Shown piece by piece: positions 1 through 14,138 of a stretch of DNA of 64,000 nucleotides. This DNA comes from Ecdyonurus torrentis (lineage: Eukaryota > Arthropoda > Insecta > Ephemeroptera > Heptageniidae). Location of the stretch: positions 4,524,886 to 4,588,885 of the forward strand of contig OX439132.1 in the NCBI GenBank assembly GCA_949318235.1. Reading direction: 5' to 3'. The notes under the pieces are model-generated. The model did not search any database. It was not told the origin of the DNA and saw only the letters and a list, made by a program, of their open reading frames with translations. Each line of letters starts with the position of its first letter. The first letter of the stretch is position 1. A program made the position numbers and the translations under genes.

Positions 1-581
1 ACAAATTTGCGATGACTAGCCTGACACTTTTGGTCCAGCAGCAGGAGATCCAATTCAAGTTTCACACGCCGTAAAATTGATTTTTATCTTTCACGTCACA
101 ATCAAGTATAATCATATATTTAACACATAAAAAAATATTTTAAAATATAAGTAATAAAAATAATAAAATATAAAAATGAATATCCTGGAATAATGTAGAG
201 CAAAATATTATTATTAAACTTTTTATTATTTAAATTATAGTGTGTTTGAGATACGTTATATAGTATAAATGAGAAATAAATGTCTTTTTGCTATATAGTT
301 CTGTTATTCATATGTATAAATGTAATTTTCAATACAATTGCTTGGCATACTTTTCGAGATAATTGCAATATATTTTTAGACTTTTAGCACTATATTTATG
401 TTATACAGCACGGCAACAGAACACGGAAATACTGTATTTCGTTAATTACGTTGTACGTCAGTTTTAGCTCTGTGATGTCATAGTGAAGAATAATCCACTC
501 CAATTTAGCTTATTTTAGTAATAGTGATGTTTGACAGAATTTCTGTTGTAATACTGAAATTCAGATAAGTGCTGTTGTCTG
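1..581. other. AT-rich non-coding stretch
   Basis: No gene, RNA or recognisable repeat is seen. The sequence is AT-rich with short A/T runs. It is presumably 5' flank or first intron of Awh. Confidence 0.5.
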
Positions 582-924
582 TTAAAGGAATAGACCAGAG
601 AAAAACATAAGCATTTATATCACAAAACACTTGATGGGACTTACATAAATAACTTTAGTTTGTCTCAAAACCCAACAGTAGCTCCGTAGCAGTGATCAGA
701 AAACTCGATTTATGCAGCCCGCACAACATTTTCATACTAATTTTTGTATGTTTCTGACGTCATAAACATGAATAGTCACGCAAATTGCATACTTTACAGT
801 ATTTTCACGCTCTCTCGTGGGGCTACATTAACATTCTGGTAAAAATTGTCAACAGTTTTGAAGATCCCATTTCGTGTTTATTCATTAAAAAGTACATGTT
901 GTTTTATGTGGTCTATGGCTTTAA
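582..924 (+). mobile_element. TTAA-flanked MITE, family 1, copy 1
   Basis: About 343 bp bounded by TTAA at both ends. The imperfect terminal inverted repeats read TTAAAGGAATAGACCA on the left and TGGTCTATGGCTTTAA on the right. TTAA targets with short TIRs are typical of piggyBac-type non-autonomous elements (known family property); the assignment is inference. Related copies lie at 925-1212, 11428-11679 and 57451-57788. The internal region contains TGACGTCA-like palindromes but no long ORF. Confidence 0.75.
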
Positions 925-1212
925 TGGGATATACATAAATAACTTTATAGTTTGTCTCAAAACCCAACAGTAGCCCCGTAGCAGTGATCAGAACATTAGA
1001 CTTATGCAACCCGCACAACATTTTCATACTGATCTTTGCATGTTTCTGACGTCATAAACATGAATTTTCACGCAATTCGCATACAGCTTTTTTAAGCTCT
1101 CTCGTGGGGCTACATCACCATTCTGGTAAAAATTGTCAACAGTTTTGAAGATCCCATTTTGTGTTTATTTATATAAAAGCACATGTTGATTTATGTGGTC
1201 TATGGCTGTAAA
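925..1212 (+). mobile_element. TTAA MITE, family 1, tandem partial copy
   Basis: Directly abuts copy 1 and repeats its sequence from about 50 bp inside the left end through the right end (TGGTCTATGGCTGTAA). The left TIR is missing. The head-to-tail arrangement suggests local tandem duplication or unequal exchange rather than a second clean insertion. Confidence 0.7.
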
Positions 1213-1758
1213 TTGATGCACAATTACAAATAAATTACAATTCATTGTTATATAGCATCCCATAATATGTTTTTTCTTTTACTTATTAATTTTTCCCACT
1301 ATATGTTTGATTTAATTATAACTTTACCACCTATATGTCTATATTAATCTCCTGTGGTTTGTAAGTCTAATTCTATAGTGGTCAACCACAAAATCTACAG
1401 CAGTAAAAATTTAATATTTATTTCACTTTAACCACCAACCCTCATACAGTATAACATAACGTTTTGATATTTTATCTTCCCCAGTTTATAAAGATTGTTA
1501 TTGTTGTTATATTATATGAATAGAAGTATTTTAACAGTTTATAGGATTAATATCAAATGTTATGATATAAAAATTCAATTGATTCTATATTATACGTTTA
1601 TATAGAATCGATGTGTAGGGTCTGACATTTTTGTCTCATGATTAATTTTGCTGTCATATTTTTTTGAATTGAAATGATTCACATTTGAAGTGGATATGAA
1701 GCCGCGCTGTTCTGTGTCGGCTGACAGAGAAAAAAAGAAGAAGATTGCTCATGGCCTC

Positions 1759-1760
<2 letters not shown>

Positions 1761-1837
<77 letters not shown>
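1761..1837. repeat. (CT)n microsatellite
   Basis: Uninterrupted CT dinucleotide run of about 77 bp. It produces an artefactual Arg-Glu frame on the minus strand. Confidence 0.98.
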
Positions 1838-1840
<3 letters not shown>

Positions 1841-2187
1841 CATTCATATGATATGACGGCGTGTGTCTTCAAGATCTAAAACTCTCATCTAGACTTAATA
1901 GCTTCAATTCACAAAAATAAAACTTCTATTTTGAATCATTAATAAAACTATTTTTTATTATTTTCAAATAATATAAAGTAAATTCATGTTATTTTTTTAA
2001 TTGTAAGAGAATGATATGTTTGGTATGTTATGTATTCAATGAAGGATATAAGAAGAAATATTGTGGGATATTTCACGTTTTCTTTTGTATATCTTTATGT
2101 TTTACTTTTATTGATGATCGAGAGTTCTGAATATATAATTCTATATGCTCCAAGAAGGATTGGCGGGTTACGACAAAGGCCCCATCA

Positions 2188-2326
<139 letters not shown>

Positions 2327-3760
2327 GGATGGCATTTAGGGTTTAGGGATCAAGGATATAAGAAAATTTGATATATAGGTTTGTAAAAATTTGCTTATAT
2401 TTTTAAATCACTGTTGAAGAAATTTTTTCCCCCTATGCGGGGCTGAAGGATTTCTAAATAAGGTTAAGTTCAATGGTTTCTGCAATTGCAAAAACCGTTG
2501 TACTTATTAGTACAATTAGTGGACCATATAATATACCTATATAGTTTAATTACTTTTATTATTAGTATTATTATAAAATCCTAACTCTACAACAACACAG
2601 TGACCAAGAACTATAAGTATATATATCAAAGGATTTCCCTCCTTTCATATTAAGATCCGTGCATTGAAATTTTGTCATGATTTACAATTTAGCTTAACAT
2701 TTTCTTTCTTATTTTCATCAACATATAATTATATTATATAAAATAAACCAGATTTTCTTGTAAAATTCAGATTAAATCATTATAAGTATATGTTAATTTA
2801 GTATTTCATCACTTTATACAAAGATATAAATTTATATATTATTTATAATTTTTTGTTACTTGTAATGAACATAAAATTACATCACGGTAATATAAGATAA
2901 TGTATTCGATGAATGATATTAAAGATTCATGATGATATACCTACGGATATATGTCTTGTTCTTTCTTGTATATCTCGGCATGAACTCATCTCTCTCTCTC
3001 TCTCTCTCTCCCCGCTGGCGGCCTCGTATATATATACAAGCTAGCAGCAAAGCAAGGACTATACAAAATGATGAATCGTATCGTCAACATGAAATGTCAG
3101 TTCCCTACGCTATAAACCTCTCATTTGTTCGTTTACACCTTGCTTTTCTATCTTCAAAACTCATTAATTAAATACCTTAGCTCTCCACTTTATATATATT
3201 TTTTTATAGCGATATCTATACAGTTAAAATAGTATAAGGATGAAGTCCAATAGAACCAAGGCAAGGCTTGACAAAATACTTATTGAAGTGATCTTTCGTG
3301 GACACTTGCTAATTGCAAAGTCTTAGGCTTCCTGGACCCCCCCACAAATGATATCGAAGCTTAATATCATCACGTTTTGATCAATCCTGGGGTCCTTATA
3401 GTTTTCAGCTCGGCTCTGCATAGAGTAATGGGAACAAAATGATTTTTTTCCATTTTCAATAACGATATAGGACACGATGGTTAATTGCTATAATATAAGT
3501 AATCATTAAAAAAAAAATAAAAAAATAAAAACAAAAACTCTAACTTTTTGATATGTTATTTAGTTCATACAATTATGGTATCATTCTTTTATTAGTCTAA
3601 CTATACATATACAAATTATGAAAAGCAATAATGTATATTTGTTATTCTCAATAAAATATCGAAACAAAGTTTTTTAATCGTCAAACTTTGACCTTAGCAG
3701 TAAAAAATATTTTCCAGCAGTAGTTATAATTTTTCATTTCCTACTACTTTTTTTCTTAAT

Positions 3761-3764
<4 letters not shown>

Positions 3765-3809
<45 letters not shown>
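3765..3809. repeat. (CT)n microsatellite
   Basis: About 45 bp of uninterrupted CT dinucleotides. Confidence 0.97.
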
Positions 3810-3811
<2 letters not shown>

Positions 3812-6034
3812 CTATCTTAATAGATAGACGAAGTATATAAAAATGTAAAGAGATAGCTTTAGACCCCCAACAGCGAACATAATACGAATATTACCGCCGC
3901 TCCTGACTCGTTTTTTAATGTCCTATTGCATATTATATCTTGTTCTATAGACACTTGAAATATTTAAAAACTTATTATTATTATTATTGGTATATCACTG
4001 TTTTTTTTTATGATTGATTGAGTATCATTATTTAGTGTTTTTCTTTGATAAGTTGTAAGAGTGATGTTTACTTATTGCCTTTATTATTGCGATACAAAAA
4101 ACATATACTAAATTGTTACAAGAGTTCACAATTAGATACAAGTGTTTCTCTTTTATTTTTTGCCCCTTCTTCATATAAAGATATAGACATAGTATATAAA
4201 TATACTATGATATAGGTTTAAGAAAAATTTGAAGACATTATAAAACTACTTGTTTCTTAAGGTAGTTCACACTAGATAATAAAACTTTGTTGACATTAAA
4301 ATTTATCATTTCAAGAATATTTTATGAAATATTTTTCCAAGCAAATTTTTAATGATGGCAGCATAGGTTTTGTTCATATATATATAGTGTGAATTTGCTT
4401 TATACTGCTATATTTTTTAGCCTCTGATATTACATCATACAAATTCTTTATATGTATAAAGAATTTATTATATATAGTAAATTCTTTATGTAGTAATTTT
4501 TCTTTAAAATAATGCACAATATTTTTATGCACAATATCTTATCCTTATTTTTTGATTCGGCAAAGGTTTTAAAAATTGCATGAAAATTAGAATTGCGGTC
4601 AGAATTTTAGCAAACAATTACGAAATTATTTTTAATTATGCGATCATTTTTAAGACTTTTGAAATGAATATAGTAGTAATGATAATGACAAAATTTCAAA
4701 TTTGCCACCTTTTTTCATAAAGTGTTGCCCACAGTTTTTATCAGTTTTTTATGCAGAAATTTGAAATTATTAAGACATTTTAATAACATATTGTACAATA
4801 TTAAAATGAAATTTGTTTGTTTGAACGGGCACGAATCGGTAACACAGCTACGCGGAAGTTTTTATATTCTATAACAATTATAACATAATGGTCCACAATT
4901 AAGACATATTGTATTAGAAATCAATAAGTGATTAAATCTGTTTTCCCATTATTATAGTATAACAATAAAATATTAAAATGAACTATATGCTATATAAGTT
5001 ATAGCAAAAATACAAATTTCCTAATTTTCTTTCAATAAAATCAATAATGTTCTCCCTTTATCAATGCAAAACAAACAGATTAATGCATAACATTATATTG
5101 TATACTAATATAATAATGCATAATTCATATAAAAAAAACATCTTAAGTGAGCGCTTCTTAGAATTTTAATTATAATTGTTTTTTAATGTTAATATGTTGA
5201 ATTAAAATGAAACTTAAAAGACCACCGCTTGGGTGAGAAAAAAAAAAAAAAGAAGAAAATATACTTTCATTACATATCATATATGAGTAATTAAAAACAA
5301 AATTATAAACTTAATAATGCTCTGTGCACGGCGATATATACAAGATAGGAAATTTATATAAGCGTGGTAAACAAACGGCTCCGCGCGGAGATATTTTTCT
5401 CCCTTGGTATATAGCCTGTGGGATAATTATTTTTAATATATTAGACTAATTATTGTTTGAGGGAGGTCTTATAAGATTCAATATTTCGGGGTGATAATAT
5501 TAATTAACCTTTGCTATAAGAATAGATTCAGTTTATAATTAGGAAACTTTGGCCTTCTGTTGCTTTTAATGCAGTTTTTTTTTTATCTCTCTCTTCTTTT
5601 TAAATAATGAATTAATATCCCACGCTGCGAGTGTTTTGGCGCCTCAAATATCAAAATAATTAAAAATTTAACACCTATTGCTTTGGTATATAATTATTTT
5701 ATTATGCAAATTATTTTTATTATAAAGTGTGGAGAGTGAATCGCGCGCGGTTCTTTTTAACATCAATAATAAGTTTATAGCAAAATACATACATATTTAT
5801 ATTGTAAAAGATTAGGATATCATGCATTTTATATTTTATTTATTTATTTATACTGTGCATCAAAAACAAGCTTGCGCCCAATACTTTGGCGGTATTTACA
5901 CACATTTCAGATAATCAATTAATTACAATTAAAGTATAACAGCACACAATAAGCACTTAAATTAAAATTGTATTATACAGATTATGCATATGTCATAGTC
6001 ATTGGTTTTCATTGTTTTTTCTTACTGCCACACG

Positions 6035-6240
6035 AAAATAATAACTGATATAATTTATGCTGCATGTATGTCATTATAGCATAAACAAATGCTAAATTAG
6101 AACAAAATAAATAATTATGCTAAACAACATAATATTTAGGCTATGTAACATATGTAATACAACATAGATTATGCTATATTGCATAAATTATGCTGAATAT
6201 GGGCTAGCATAATTATTACGTATTTATTTTTGTCCGTGCA
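6035..6240. mobile_element. GCATAA-rich MITE family, copy 1
   Basis: AT-rich element of about 200 bp with repeated GCATAAATTATGC-like palindromes. It ends in a shared block: GGGCTAGCATAATTATTACG, then a T/A tract and TTTGTCCGTGC. Related copies lie at 9535-9735, 11095-11335, 15285-15492, about 15640-15830 and (other orientation, diverged) 17155-17350. Ends such as GTACGGACACAATTAATTAC and TTTGTCCGTGC suggest short inverted termini. There is no coding capacity. Confidence 0.6.
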
Positions 6241-6308
6241 TATTGTGTTATCGTGCTACACCAGCAATCCCAGTCCCAGTCAAGACATTGTCTTATCGAC
6301 AGGTAAGG
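6241..6308 (-). mobile_element. SINE 3'-tail fragment
   Basis: Reverse complement of the 3' part of the SINEs at 20508 and 49474: it contains the complement of ACCTGTCGATAAGACA and of GTGTAGCACAATAACACAAT. It abuts the end of the GCATAA-rich element, with no tRNA-like head and no central domain. Probably a 5'-truncated insertion. Confidence 0.7.
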
Positions 6309-6469
6309 ATTTTCCAAACTATAATTATACGTACTGCGTACATGTCATATAAATATTTACATAAAATACACTGAATTGTATAACCTTGTAATATTACCTC
6401 TCTTTTTTAGTTCCTGTTTTATATGGAAAAAAATAAATAAATAAACTAATGCATCTTCGGATGCCAGTG

Positions 6470-6850
6470 CATATTTGACTCATTGATTATTTGTAATAAG
6501 TTGATGAGCTGCTGCGAGCTGAGTTAATTGTGGCGCGTGGTGCATCCTCAGCTTGTGGTACGAGACCTCAGCAGGGTGTCCACAAAGTAGCCTCAGGCAC
6601 CATACTCAAAAATGCCACCCAGAGCGCCGCGCGATCTTCTTTTCTTTTCTCGCCGATCAGATCATGACGCCTCTCATGCTTTTCTCATTACAATCAAAAC
6701 ATACCTCATGACGTCATCTTTCTTGTGTTTAGAAAGAATAAATAACATCTCCTATACGTAGCTCTCGTATCAATTGCTGCTGGCTGGCTGCATGCAAACA
6801 TTTTCATTGTTACCTCAATATGACCTCCGGGGTCAACCCCCAGTCGCTCA
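6470..6850. promoter_or_regulatory. Candidate cis-regulatory block upstream of Awh exons
   Basis: A higher-complexity, GC-richer island in AT-rich DNA. Motifs seen: palindromic ATGACGTCAT (CRE-like) at 6708-6717; octamer-like ATGCAAAC at 6792-6799; Sox-like CATTGTT at 6805-6811; everted nuclear-receptor half-sites TGACCTCCGGGGTCA at 6821-6835. No frame supports a coding exon. Regulatory function is inferred only from motif density and position 5 kb before the LIM1 exon. Confidence 0.35.
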
Positions 6851-7169
6851 ATTGTTATACAACTTTTTATATTACTTTTTTTTTTTTTTTTTAAAAGATT
6901 CATCTGAAGTATTTATTCAATATCTATATATAATTTTTGCAACAGTAACCCATAACACTTTCGGTGAACGTTTTAAATCAAAGTCATAAATTATTGATTT
7001 ACACTTCATCATCCGCCGGAACGTGTATTTAACTCGCACCACTTTCAACACATAAGCAGCTAAACATAATCACTCCTCATGGTATAACCATGTGCTCCGG
7101 TAATAGAATGAAGCCCCGCCAGTACCTGAACCTCATGGTTAAGGGTTGGTGTGGTGCACATCGTACTTT

Positions 7170-8035
7170 AAAAAGAGGTTCCAAGCTCATATAATAAAGG
7201 AGCTCTGTATTATTATCATTATTTCATTACTATGTGATTATGGTATATATTAAATTGCATACTTGTATCTCAGACTATATAAAAAAGGATCATTTTTATT
7301 TTATTATTATTATTATTATTTTTTAGGATATGCATATTAATCATCTCATTAGTTTGACAAGATTTACAAACCCTTTTTTTTTCTCTCCTCATAGTATATG
7401 GGTTAAGTGTATATTTTTTCCCCAATGTGTGAACTCCGAATAAATTCAAGCATTTTTCAAACGACCACAAATTTGTAGATTTCAAGACTTAAATAACAAT
7501 AATAATAGCTACAATTACTTTTGCTTGCTTTTTTTTAAACTTTGGAAATGACAGAATTTATGAATTGTGATAGTTTATTGCCAATTACATTAAAAATTAA
7601 AACAGTTCTGCCCATTATTGTAAACTTATTGGTTCAAAATCCAAACTATTCAATGTCTGCAAAACTAAGTAAATAAAATTATAATAGTTCTGTGAAGTAG
7701 TAGAAAACTTAAAAAAATAATAATAATAATAATAAATAAATAAAAAGCAAGTAATAATAAAATCTGTTAATTACATTTACAAAATTAATTATCATATATT
7801 TCAAAAATAATAATTACAAATTTAAACATCATTTTTTTATTTCTCTTTTCTAAATATATTTAAAAATTCATATAAAAAAGTCAAAGAATAATATTTGGCA
7901 CTTGAAAATTATAACCATATTTTTATGACACAAGTTTTTTTTTATGATATATGAATAGATGTGAGTTTATAAAAAATATAAGTTGTAAAGAATGTGTTAT
8001 ATACCTAAATAAAATCACATAATGAATACCAGGTA

Positions 8036-8077
<42 letters not shown>

Positions 8078-8375
8078 GCCTCTATAATAATATTTTTCTT
8101 GAGTAGCCGCGCGCAGTATTATATGTGTTTGATATAAGAGGTTATAAATCGCTTCAGTGACGCTATTTTCAGTGACTTGAATGCGCGAAACTCTCGCAAT
8201 AATACACGCCGTCCGTCGTTCATATTTTTATACTGTATGTGTATAGGTGTGACGGACACGATTTTAACTCTTACTGCTCGCGCGATACTATTTTATATCA
8301 TGCGGACACTTTGATTTTTTTTTCTAATATTTTTGCTTTAAGGCGACTTATATAAACTTTACAGTTGAATGGAGT

Positions 8376-8435
<60 letters not shown>

Positions 8436-8780
8436 TTATTACCAAGGTGCCGCTTATATACATTTCATTGAGCAAAAATACTCAGTTAAAAAGAATGTAT
8501 ATAATATAAACTAAAACTATACGAGTAAAATGTGAATGAGATATTTTCTTGAATGCATGATATAAAATTTTATTATCATTTATATCATGATATTATTGTG
8601 AGGTCTCAAATAATAGTATAAGTCATTTGTATTTTATATAAAATTGTCACAACCAAAATAAGCTACAACAATAGTATATAAGCCCTTTTGATTGATCAGA
8701 TTCTATAGATTGGGCAAAAGCTGCGATGTCTGAAGATTTAATAAGCTCAGAATTGACTTTAAAGAACTAACTTTACAGTA
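7170..8780. other. Non-coding AT-rich region
   Basis: No gene seen. It contains an A39 tract at 8037-8075, a (GA)n run at 8376-8432, and between them a modestly GC-richer 8085-8330 segment with several CGCG words but no convincing exon. Confidence 0.5.
8376..8432. repeat. (GA)n microsatellite
   Basis: About 57 bp of AG repeats. Confidence 0.97.
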
Positions 8781-8787
8781 TATCAAT

Positions 8788-8899
8788 AATGCTGTTCGTA
8801 AAGCCTGTTCTCTGCTCCTAAAATGACGATCAACTTTGTTTATTCAAATGGGATGCGCATTTTTCGGTGCAAGAGAACAGGGTTTACGAACAACACTAA
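8788..8899. mobile_element. Short hairpin MITE, family 2, copy 1
   Basis: About 110 bp with inverted ends: GCTGTTCGTAAAGCCTGTTC on the left and GAACAGGGTTTACGAACA on the right. A second copy, with the inner part re-arranged, lies at 31362-31480. Confidence 0.6.
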
Positions 8900-9534
8900 T
8901 GCTGATACAAGTGCAGTAAAATATAAGTTTTAACAAACTTCGTATAATTTTTTTTAATCAATTACTTTTTCTCTTAATTAGGGTTCACGTGACAACTTTT
9001 TTCCTGAACCCTCTTTTTCTCACTTTTTTTTTTCTCTTGGCGGCTGCAGTTCCAGGAGAAAACTTTGGAATTTTTTGTAGGGTGTTAAAAATATTTTTCT
9101 CTATATGTTCTAAAAAATTCAGCACTATGTGAATATTTTCCTCTGAAAGTCCAAATAGAGTTTTTGTTGACTACACTATAAGTTAAGTATTTGGAGAAAC
9201 CAAAAGACTATTAGTATATAGTTTCAAATTGGTACGTACTAAACATCTCGTGCATTACATTCATGTTTACATATCAAACTCTATAATGGATATACGTACG
9301 TATAGAGACGGGTGGAGACTAGAAAGCAAATGCTAATTTTTATCGCAGTAATAACAATTTGAAAAAGAAATAATACCATATATATTACTGGTTTATAATT
9401 TTTTTAATTGAGTCAGTCTTTATTAGTTTGAATGTTCAGAGAAATGTTTTGAGGCATACAATCAAAGCATTTCGTATCTCTAAACATTTGTGCGTTGAGA
9501 TTAAACATTTTTTTAGAATAATTTCCGATATTTA

Positions 9535-9735
9535 ATCGGAAATAATAAAGTATATGTAATTTATGCTGAATTTATGCCACTATAGAATAAATTATGCTAA
9601 ATTAGAACAACATAATATTTATGCTATAGTGCTTATGAAGTATATAGCATAAAGTATGCTGCTATATTGAACAAGTTGTGCTGAAAATGAGCTAGCATAA
9701 TTATTACTTATTTTGTTATTTTGGTCTGTGTAGTA
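9535..9735. mobile_element. GCATAA-rich MITE family, copy 2
   Basis: Shares TTTATGCTGAATTTATGCC-like repeats and the terminal GAGCTAGCATAATTATTAC block with copy 1. It ends near TTGGTCTGTG. Confidence 0.55.
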
Positions 9736-11094
9736 TGATCTATTCACAATGTGCAAAGTGTTTATTGTGCATTAATATCTGGTAGCATTGACTTCCCGCG
9801 TACAGAATATCAGCATTGAATTTGCGTGCAATATTAAATATGGAAAATGTGTGTGAAAAAGCCATTATTATTATTATTGATTTTTTTGATAAGGAAGTTG
9901 ATACTTTAATAATAATATATATTTTTTTTTTACTCATCAAGATATCAATTTTTAAATATATCATGTATGTATATAATATATTAAATTTTTTTGAGCAGTG
10001 ATTAATCATATTTCTTGCAACACAATTAATTTTACGAGGAAATCATTTGCCTATATTATTGATTTTTATTGCACTTACAATTACAACCATTATTCAAATT
10101 TATTGGAAATAGAATTTTATTATATATTATGATGTTTCCCCATGCAAAATTATTTTATCAATTTTGTTCTATATTTTTTAATACTTCCTCTTTCCTATAT
10201 GTATATATCATTTTATTGTTTTATTATACCACTATTTTTTTTTTTCGTGATTTTAACGATTGATCTTTCCCAATGTCCATGAGAAATTTATCAGTAATTT
10301 TACGTCGCTTTTGCAGGATGACTTTTTTTTTTTATCTTCTTATAGCATGTGCTGTAATTTTTTTTTTTTTAAATAATAATAATAATAATTTGGTCATGGA
10401 AGTTGAAGTATTATCAAAGCTTGTAAATCTAAAATAATAAATATAAAAAATATATTAGATTTTTATCAACATAATGTTTTTTAAACAATTTATTTGTTCA
10501 ATATATTTATAGGGGGGTATTTTTATATAGGAGTCACTTGTACGTGAGCGCTTGCAATTTTATTGTTGCATGGGTTTGACAAAAGTGTGAACACGAGTGT
10601 TAATTAAACCAGACATGTATTTTCAGGTACGAAATAATTTTGCTGTTTAATAATTATTATAACTTTTAATGTAATATTTCTATTAATTTAAAGTATATTA
10701 TGGGATTTTTTTTTTTTTAAAGATTAATTGAAGGAATTTTGTCACCCTTACTATCGTAATAAAGTTAACGTTGGAATTAAAAATGTCTGATTGTAAAACC
10801 AATTTTCCAATAAATAAAATACCCCAAACAATATGCAACAATTGCATATATATGGGGTTAACTTTTTATTGTTATATCATATTTTTTTACTAATTATTAT
10901 TCAACTTCCATAATTATATATATATATATATAGACAAAATATTGTAGTGTTCATGTTTCCAGAAATTATTTTTCATATTCACTACATCATTTATTTATTT
11001 GACCTATCTCAATGTACAGTGCGAATTTTCCAACCAAACTCCTCGTAACACTGAAATAAAAAAGGTAACTAATTTATACAAACAGTACACGAAA

Positions 11095-11335
11095 AAAAAA
11101 AAGTAATTTATGCTGCATCGGATAATTCCTTTGTAGAGCGCATAAATGTTGTTATTTTATAATATCATACAGCATAATTATACATTAACTACTTATGAAT
11201 CATAAGTAATCAATGTAATTATGCCGAAAATCTTAAACATTATGGTATAGTATAAATTATCGATACACATTATAGAATAAAATATGTTAATTTGTATGCA
11301 CACAAATGTTGCTTCAATGAGCTAGCTTAATAGAC
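11095..11335. mobile_element. GCATAA-rich MITE family, diverged copy
   Basis: Contains TTTATGCTGCAT, GCATAATTATAC and a degenerate GAGCTAGCTTAAT terminal block. It lies just before a T-rich tract that adjoins the minus-strand family 1 MITE. Confidence 0.45.
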
Positions 11336-11427
11336 CAAATGGCAAATAGGATCTTCGTTTTTTTTTTTTTTTTGTTGTTGTTGTTTTGTTTTGTTTTGTT
11401 TTGTTTTTTTTTATTTTTTTTTTCTAT

Positions 11428-11679
11428 AGAATGTAAATGTATAGCCTCACATAAGAGAGCGTGAAAATAGTTATTTGTTTTCCAAGTATATTCCTGTGTT
11501 TCTGACTTCAGAAGGCAAAAATTAGTATGAAAATGTTGTGAGGGTTGCATAAGTCAAAATTTTCTAATCCCTGCTACGGCTCTACAGTTGGGCTTTGAGA
11601 CACAATAATGTTATTTATGTAAGTCTCATCAAGTGATATGTGATGTATGCTAATGTTTTCTTCTGGTCTATTGCTTTAA
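11428..11679 (-). mobile_element. TTAA MITE, family 1, truncated copy
   Basis: Inverted relative to the copy at 582. It ends in TTCTGGTCTATTGCTTTAA at 11679, the family terminus with its TTAA. The far end is lost into a poly-T tract at about 11340-11425. It sits about 125 bp upstream of the Awh LIM1 exon. Confidence 0.7.
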
Positions 11680-11804
11680 AATTTTCTCGCAATCAAATTG
11701 CGTCAGTTGCGAGACCCATTACAAAAAGGCAATAATTGATAAGTTTTCTTTGGTATGATGATAATATTTTGTGATGGATACTTATTATTGATTTGCTTTG
11801 ACAG

Positions 11805-11986
11805 ACGGAGAGTGCAGTTTGCACGTCGTGCGGCGAGAGCATCACGGACAAGTACCTGCTTCAAGTGAACGGTCGCTCGTGGCACGCGCACTGTCTGCGC
11901 TGCTGCGTGTGTCAACTGGCGCTGGACCGACAGCCAAGTTGTTTCATCAAAGAGGATGCTGTGTACTGCAAAGCTGATTATGCCAA
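11805..11986 (+). CDS. Awh: Awh exon: LIM domain 1
   Basis: Acceptor TTGCTTTGACAG precedes the exon; donor GTGAGT follows at 11987. It encodes 60 complete codons plus two bases (phase 2 exit). The LIM1 zinc ligands are visible: CTSC, then 17 residues to His, HAHC, CLRCCVC and a final C-x2-D pair (YCKAD). The core WHAHCLRCC and the SCFIKE segment are close to fly Awh; vertebrate Lhx6/8 is more distant. GC content is clearly higher than in the surrounding intron. The frame begins at phase 0, so the missing upstream exon should end on a codon boundary. Confidence 0.95.
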
Positions 11987-13740
11987 GTGAGTTGCTAACC
12001 TTTAATTTTAGTCTAACAAGTAAATTAGTGCGGAATCACTTCTTAAAATAATAATAAAATCTTTCATATATTTTGGTGGTAATTGGTGCTAACTATTAAG
12101 ATATTTCATGGAATATAAATTTTAATGTAAAATTTTGATGTGAAAGCTTGATATATATAAGAATCATCATATTTATATCGCCAATTAAAATTAATGACAA
12201 ACGGACTGTTAAAAAAAAATGATTGTCAACGAAATCTAATTAGTTATACGCTATATAGAAATGCCAAGATAGGTAAAGTATTTTGGTTGAAATAAGTATC
12301 CAAAATAGGGTTTGTTTTAAATTACAGTAGCTTCCACGGACGAGATTTTGGAAATATAGCATTCATTATATAAGGTGTAAATTCACTTTCAATGTATATT
12401 TTCATACTTATAAATATTTATGCTTTAATCTATATTTTATAAAGTATCAGAATCAGAGGGTTATAATAGCTGGAACAAAAATATTAAATAGTTTTTAAAT
12501 GATACTTAATTGCATTTAAATTAGCAATCAAAATTTGGAGATATTAAATACCTATTCCTCAAAAAATTTATTAAAATAACTCATACAGTAATAATTTATA
12601 ATTTTTTAAATTTTATTTTCGTTGACGTAATAGTTTTGATGCAATAAATTAAAATTATACCTGCGAGCATTTATAAACGCTCGATTATTCTGAAATAATC
12701 GTGCATTTAACCAAGAACTGCTACGTGAAATGGGCGATTTTGTGTGGGCGATAATGCAAACTAAATTTTTCCTAACTGTATGCATTTTGTTCGAATCTTT
12801 GTCTAAGTAAGTTTCGCATTACATTTTGTATAAATACTCTATACTGCGTTATTGCAAAATTTATCTAATTTATATGGACTTAAAAAAACTCATTTTATTA
12901 TTTATTGATTATATTTTGGAACTATATTCTAAACGTGTTTTTTTATAACCTAATTTTCTCTCGCAATAAGACGACGTATTTTAATATACAAACTCGATGC
13001 AAGTTGTCAACAGGAGGTGTGTTAAAAAAAATGAAAGTATTTCGTGAAGTATAAGTTGTGGCAAGAGCTATACCTAGTCGGCGGGCTCATTATTAGTATA
13101 TAATAAATTTGAAAATTTACCTTCGGCGATTTAAACATCCATAAATTTAAAATATTGAACAACGATATCGTTAAAGAAAATGTTTTTCGTGTTTTTGAGA
13201 CTTCATACAAAATTTTATCAGATCAAAGTTTATTAATTGATTTTAAAATACATTTCTATAGATGATCAATTACTTTGTGTGTAGTATATTGTGAAGATAT
13301 TCAAATGAACTCAGAAAGCATCGTTTTGAATGTATACTATATTTATAGACTATAGAGTACTATAGACTAATATATATGTTTCAAATTTTATTATAAATAT
13401 AACTTCATATATACAGCTCCACAATTGTACTATAATTTTAGTTGGCTGATTATTGAAAAAAATAATTTTATTTAAATAATTAATTAATAATATTAATTAA
13501 TTAATATTACGTATTAATTAATTAATTAATTAATTAATTAATAATAATTAATAATAATAATTTTATTTAAATAATTTTATTATTAAAAAAAATAATTTTA
13601 AGTTTTAGATGTAATGAGAATTTGACGTGATCATGCATTTATGCCACTGATTGTAACAAAAATAAATAAATAAATAAATAAATATTTATATCAATATGAA
13701 AATACTGAAATGTTTATATTGCATCTCTTTTATAATAATT

Positions 13741-14138
<398 letters not shown>

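Noticed and set aside
785..973. 62-codon ORF
   Set aside because: Lies across the junction of two family 1 MITE units; no conserved protein features.
7110..7140. ATG AAG CCC CGC near 7121 as the missing Awh first exon
   Set aside because: The nearest GT (CCA|GTACCT) is a poor donor and gives phase 2, whereas exon LIM1 requires phase 0.
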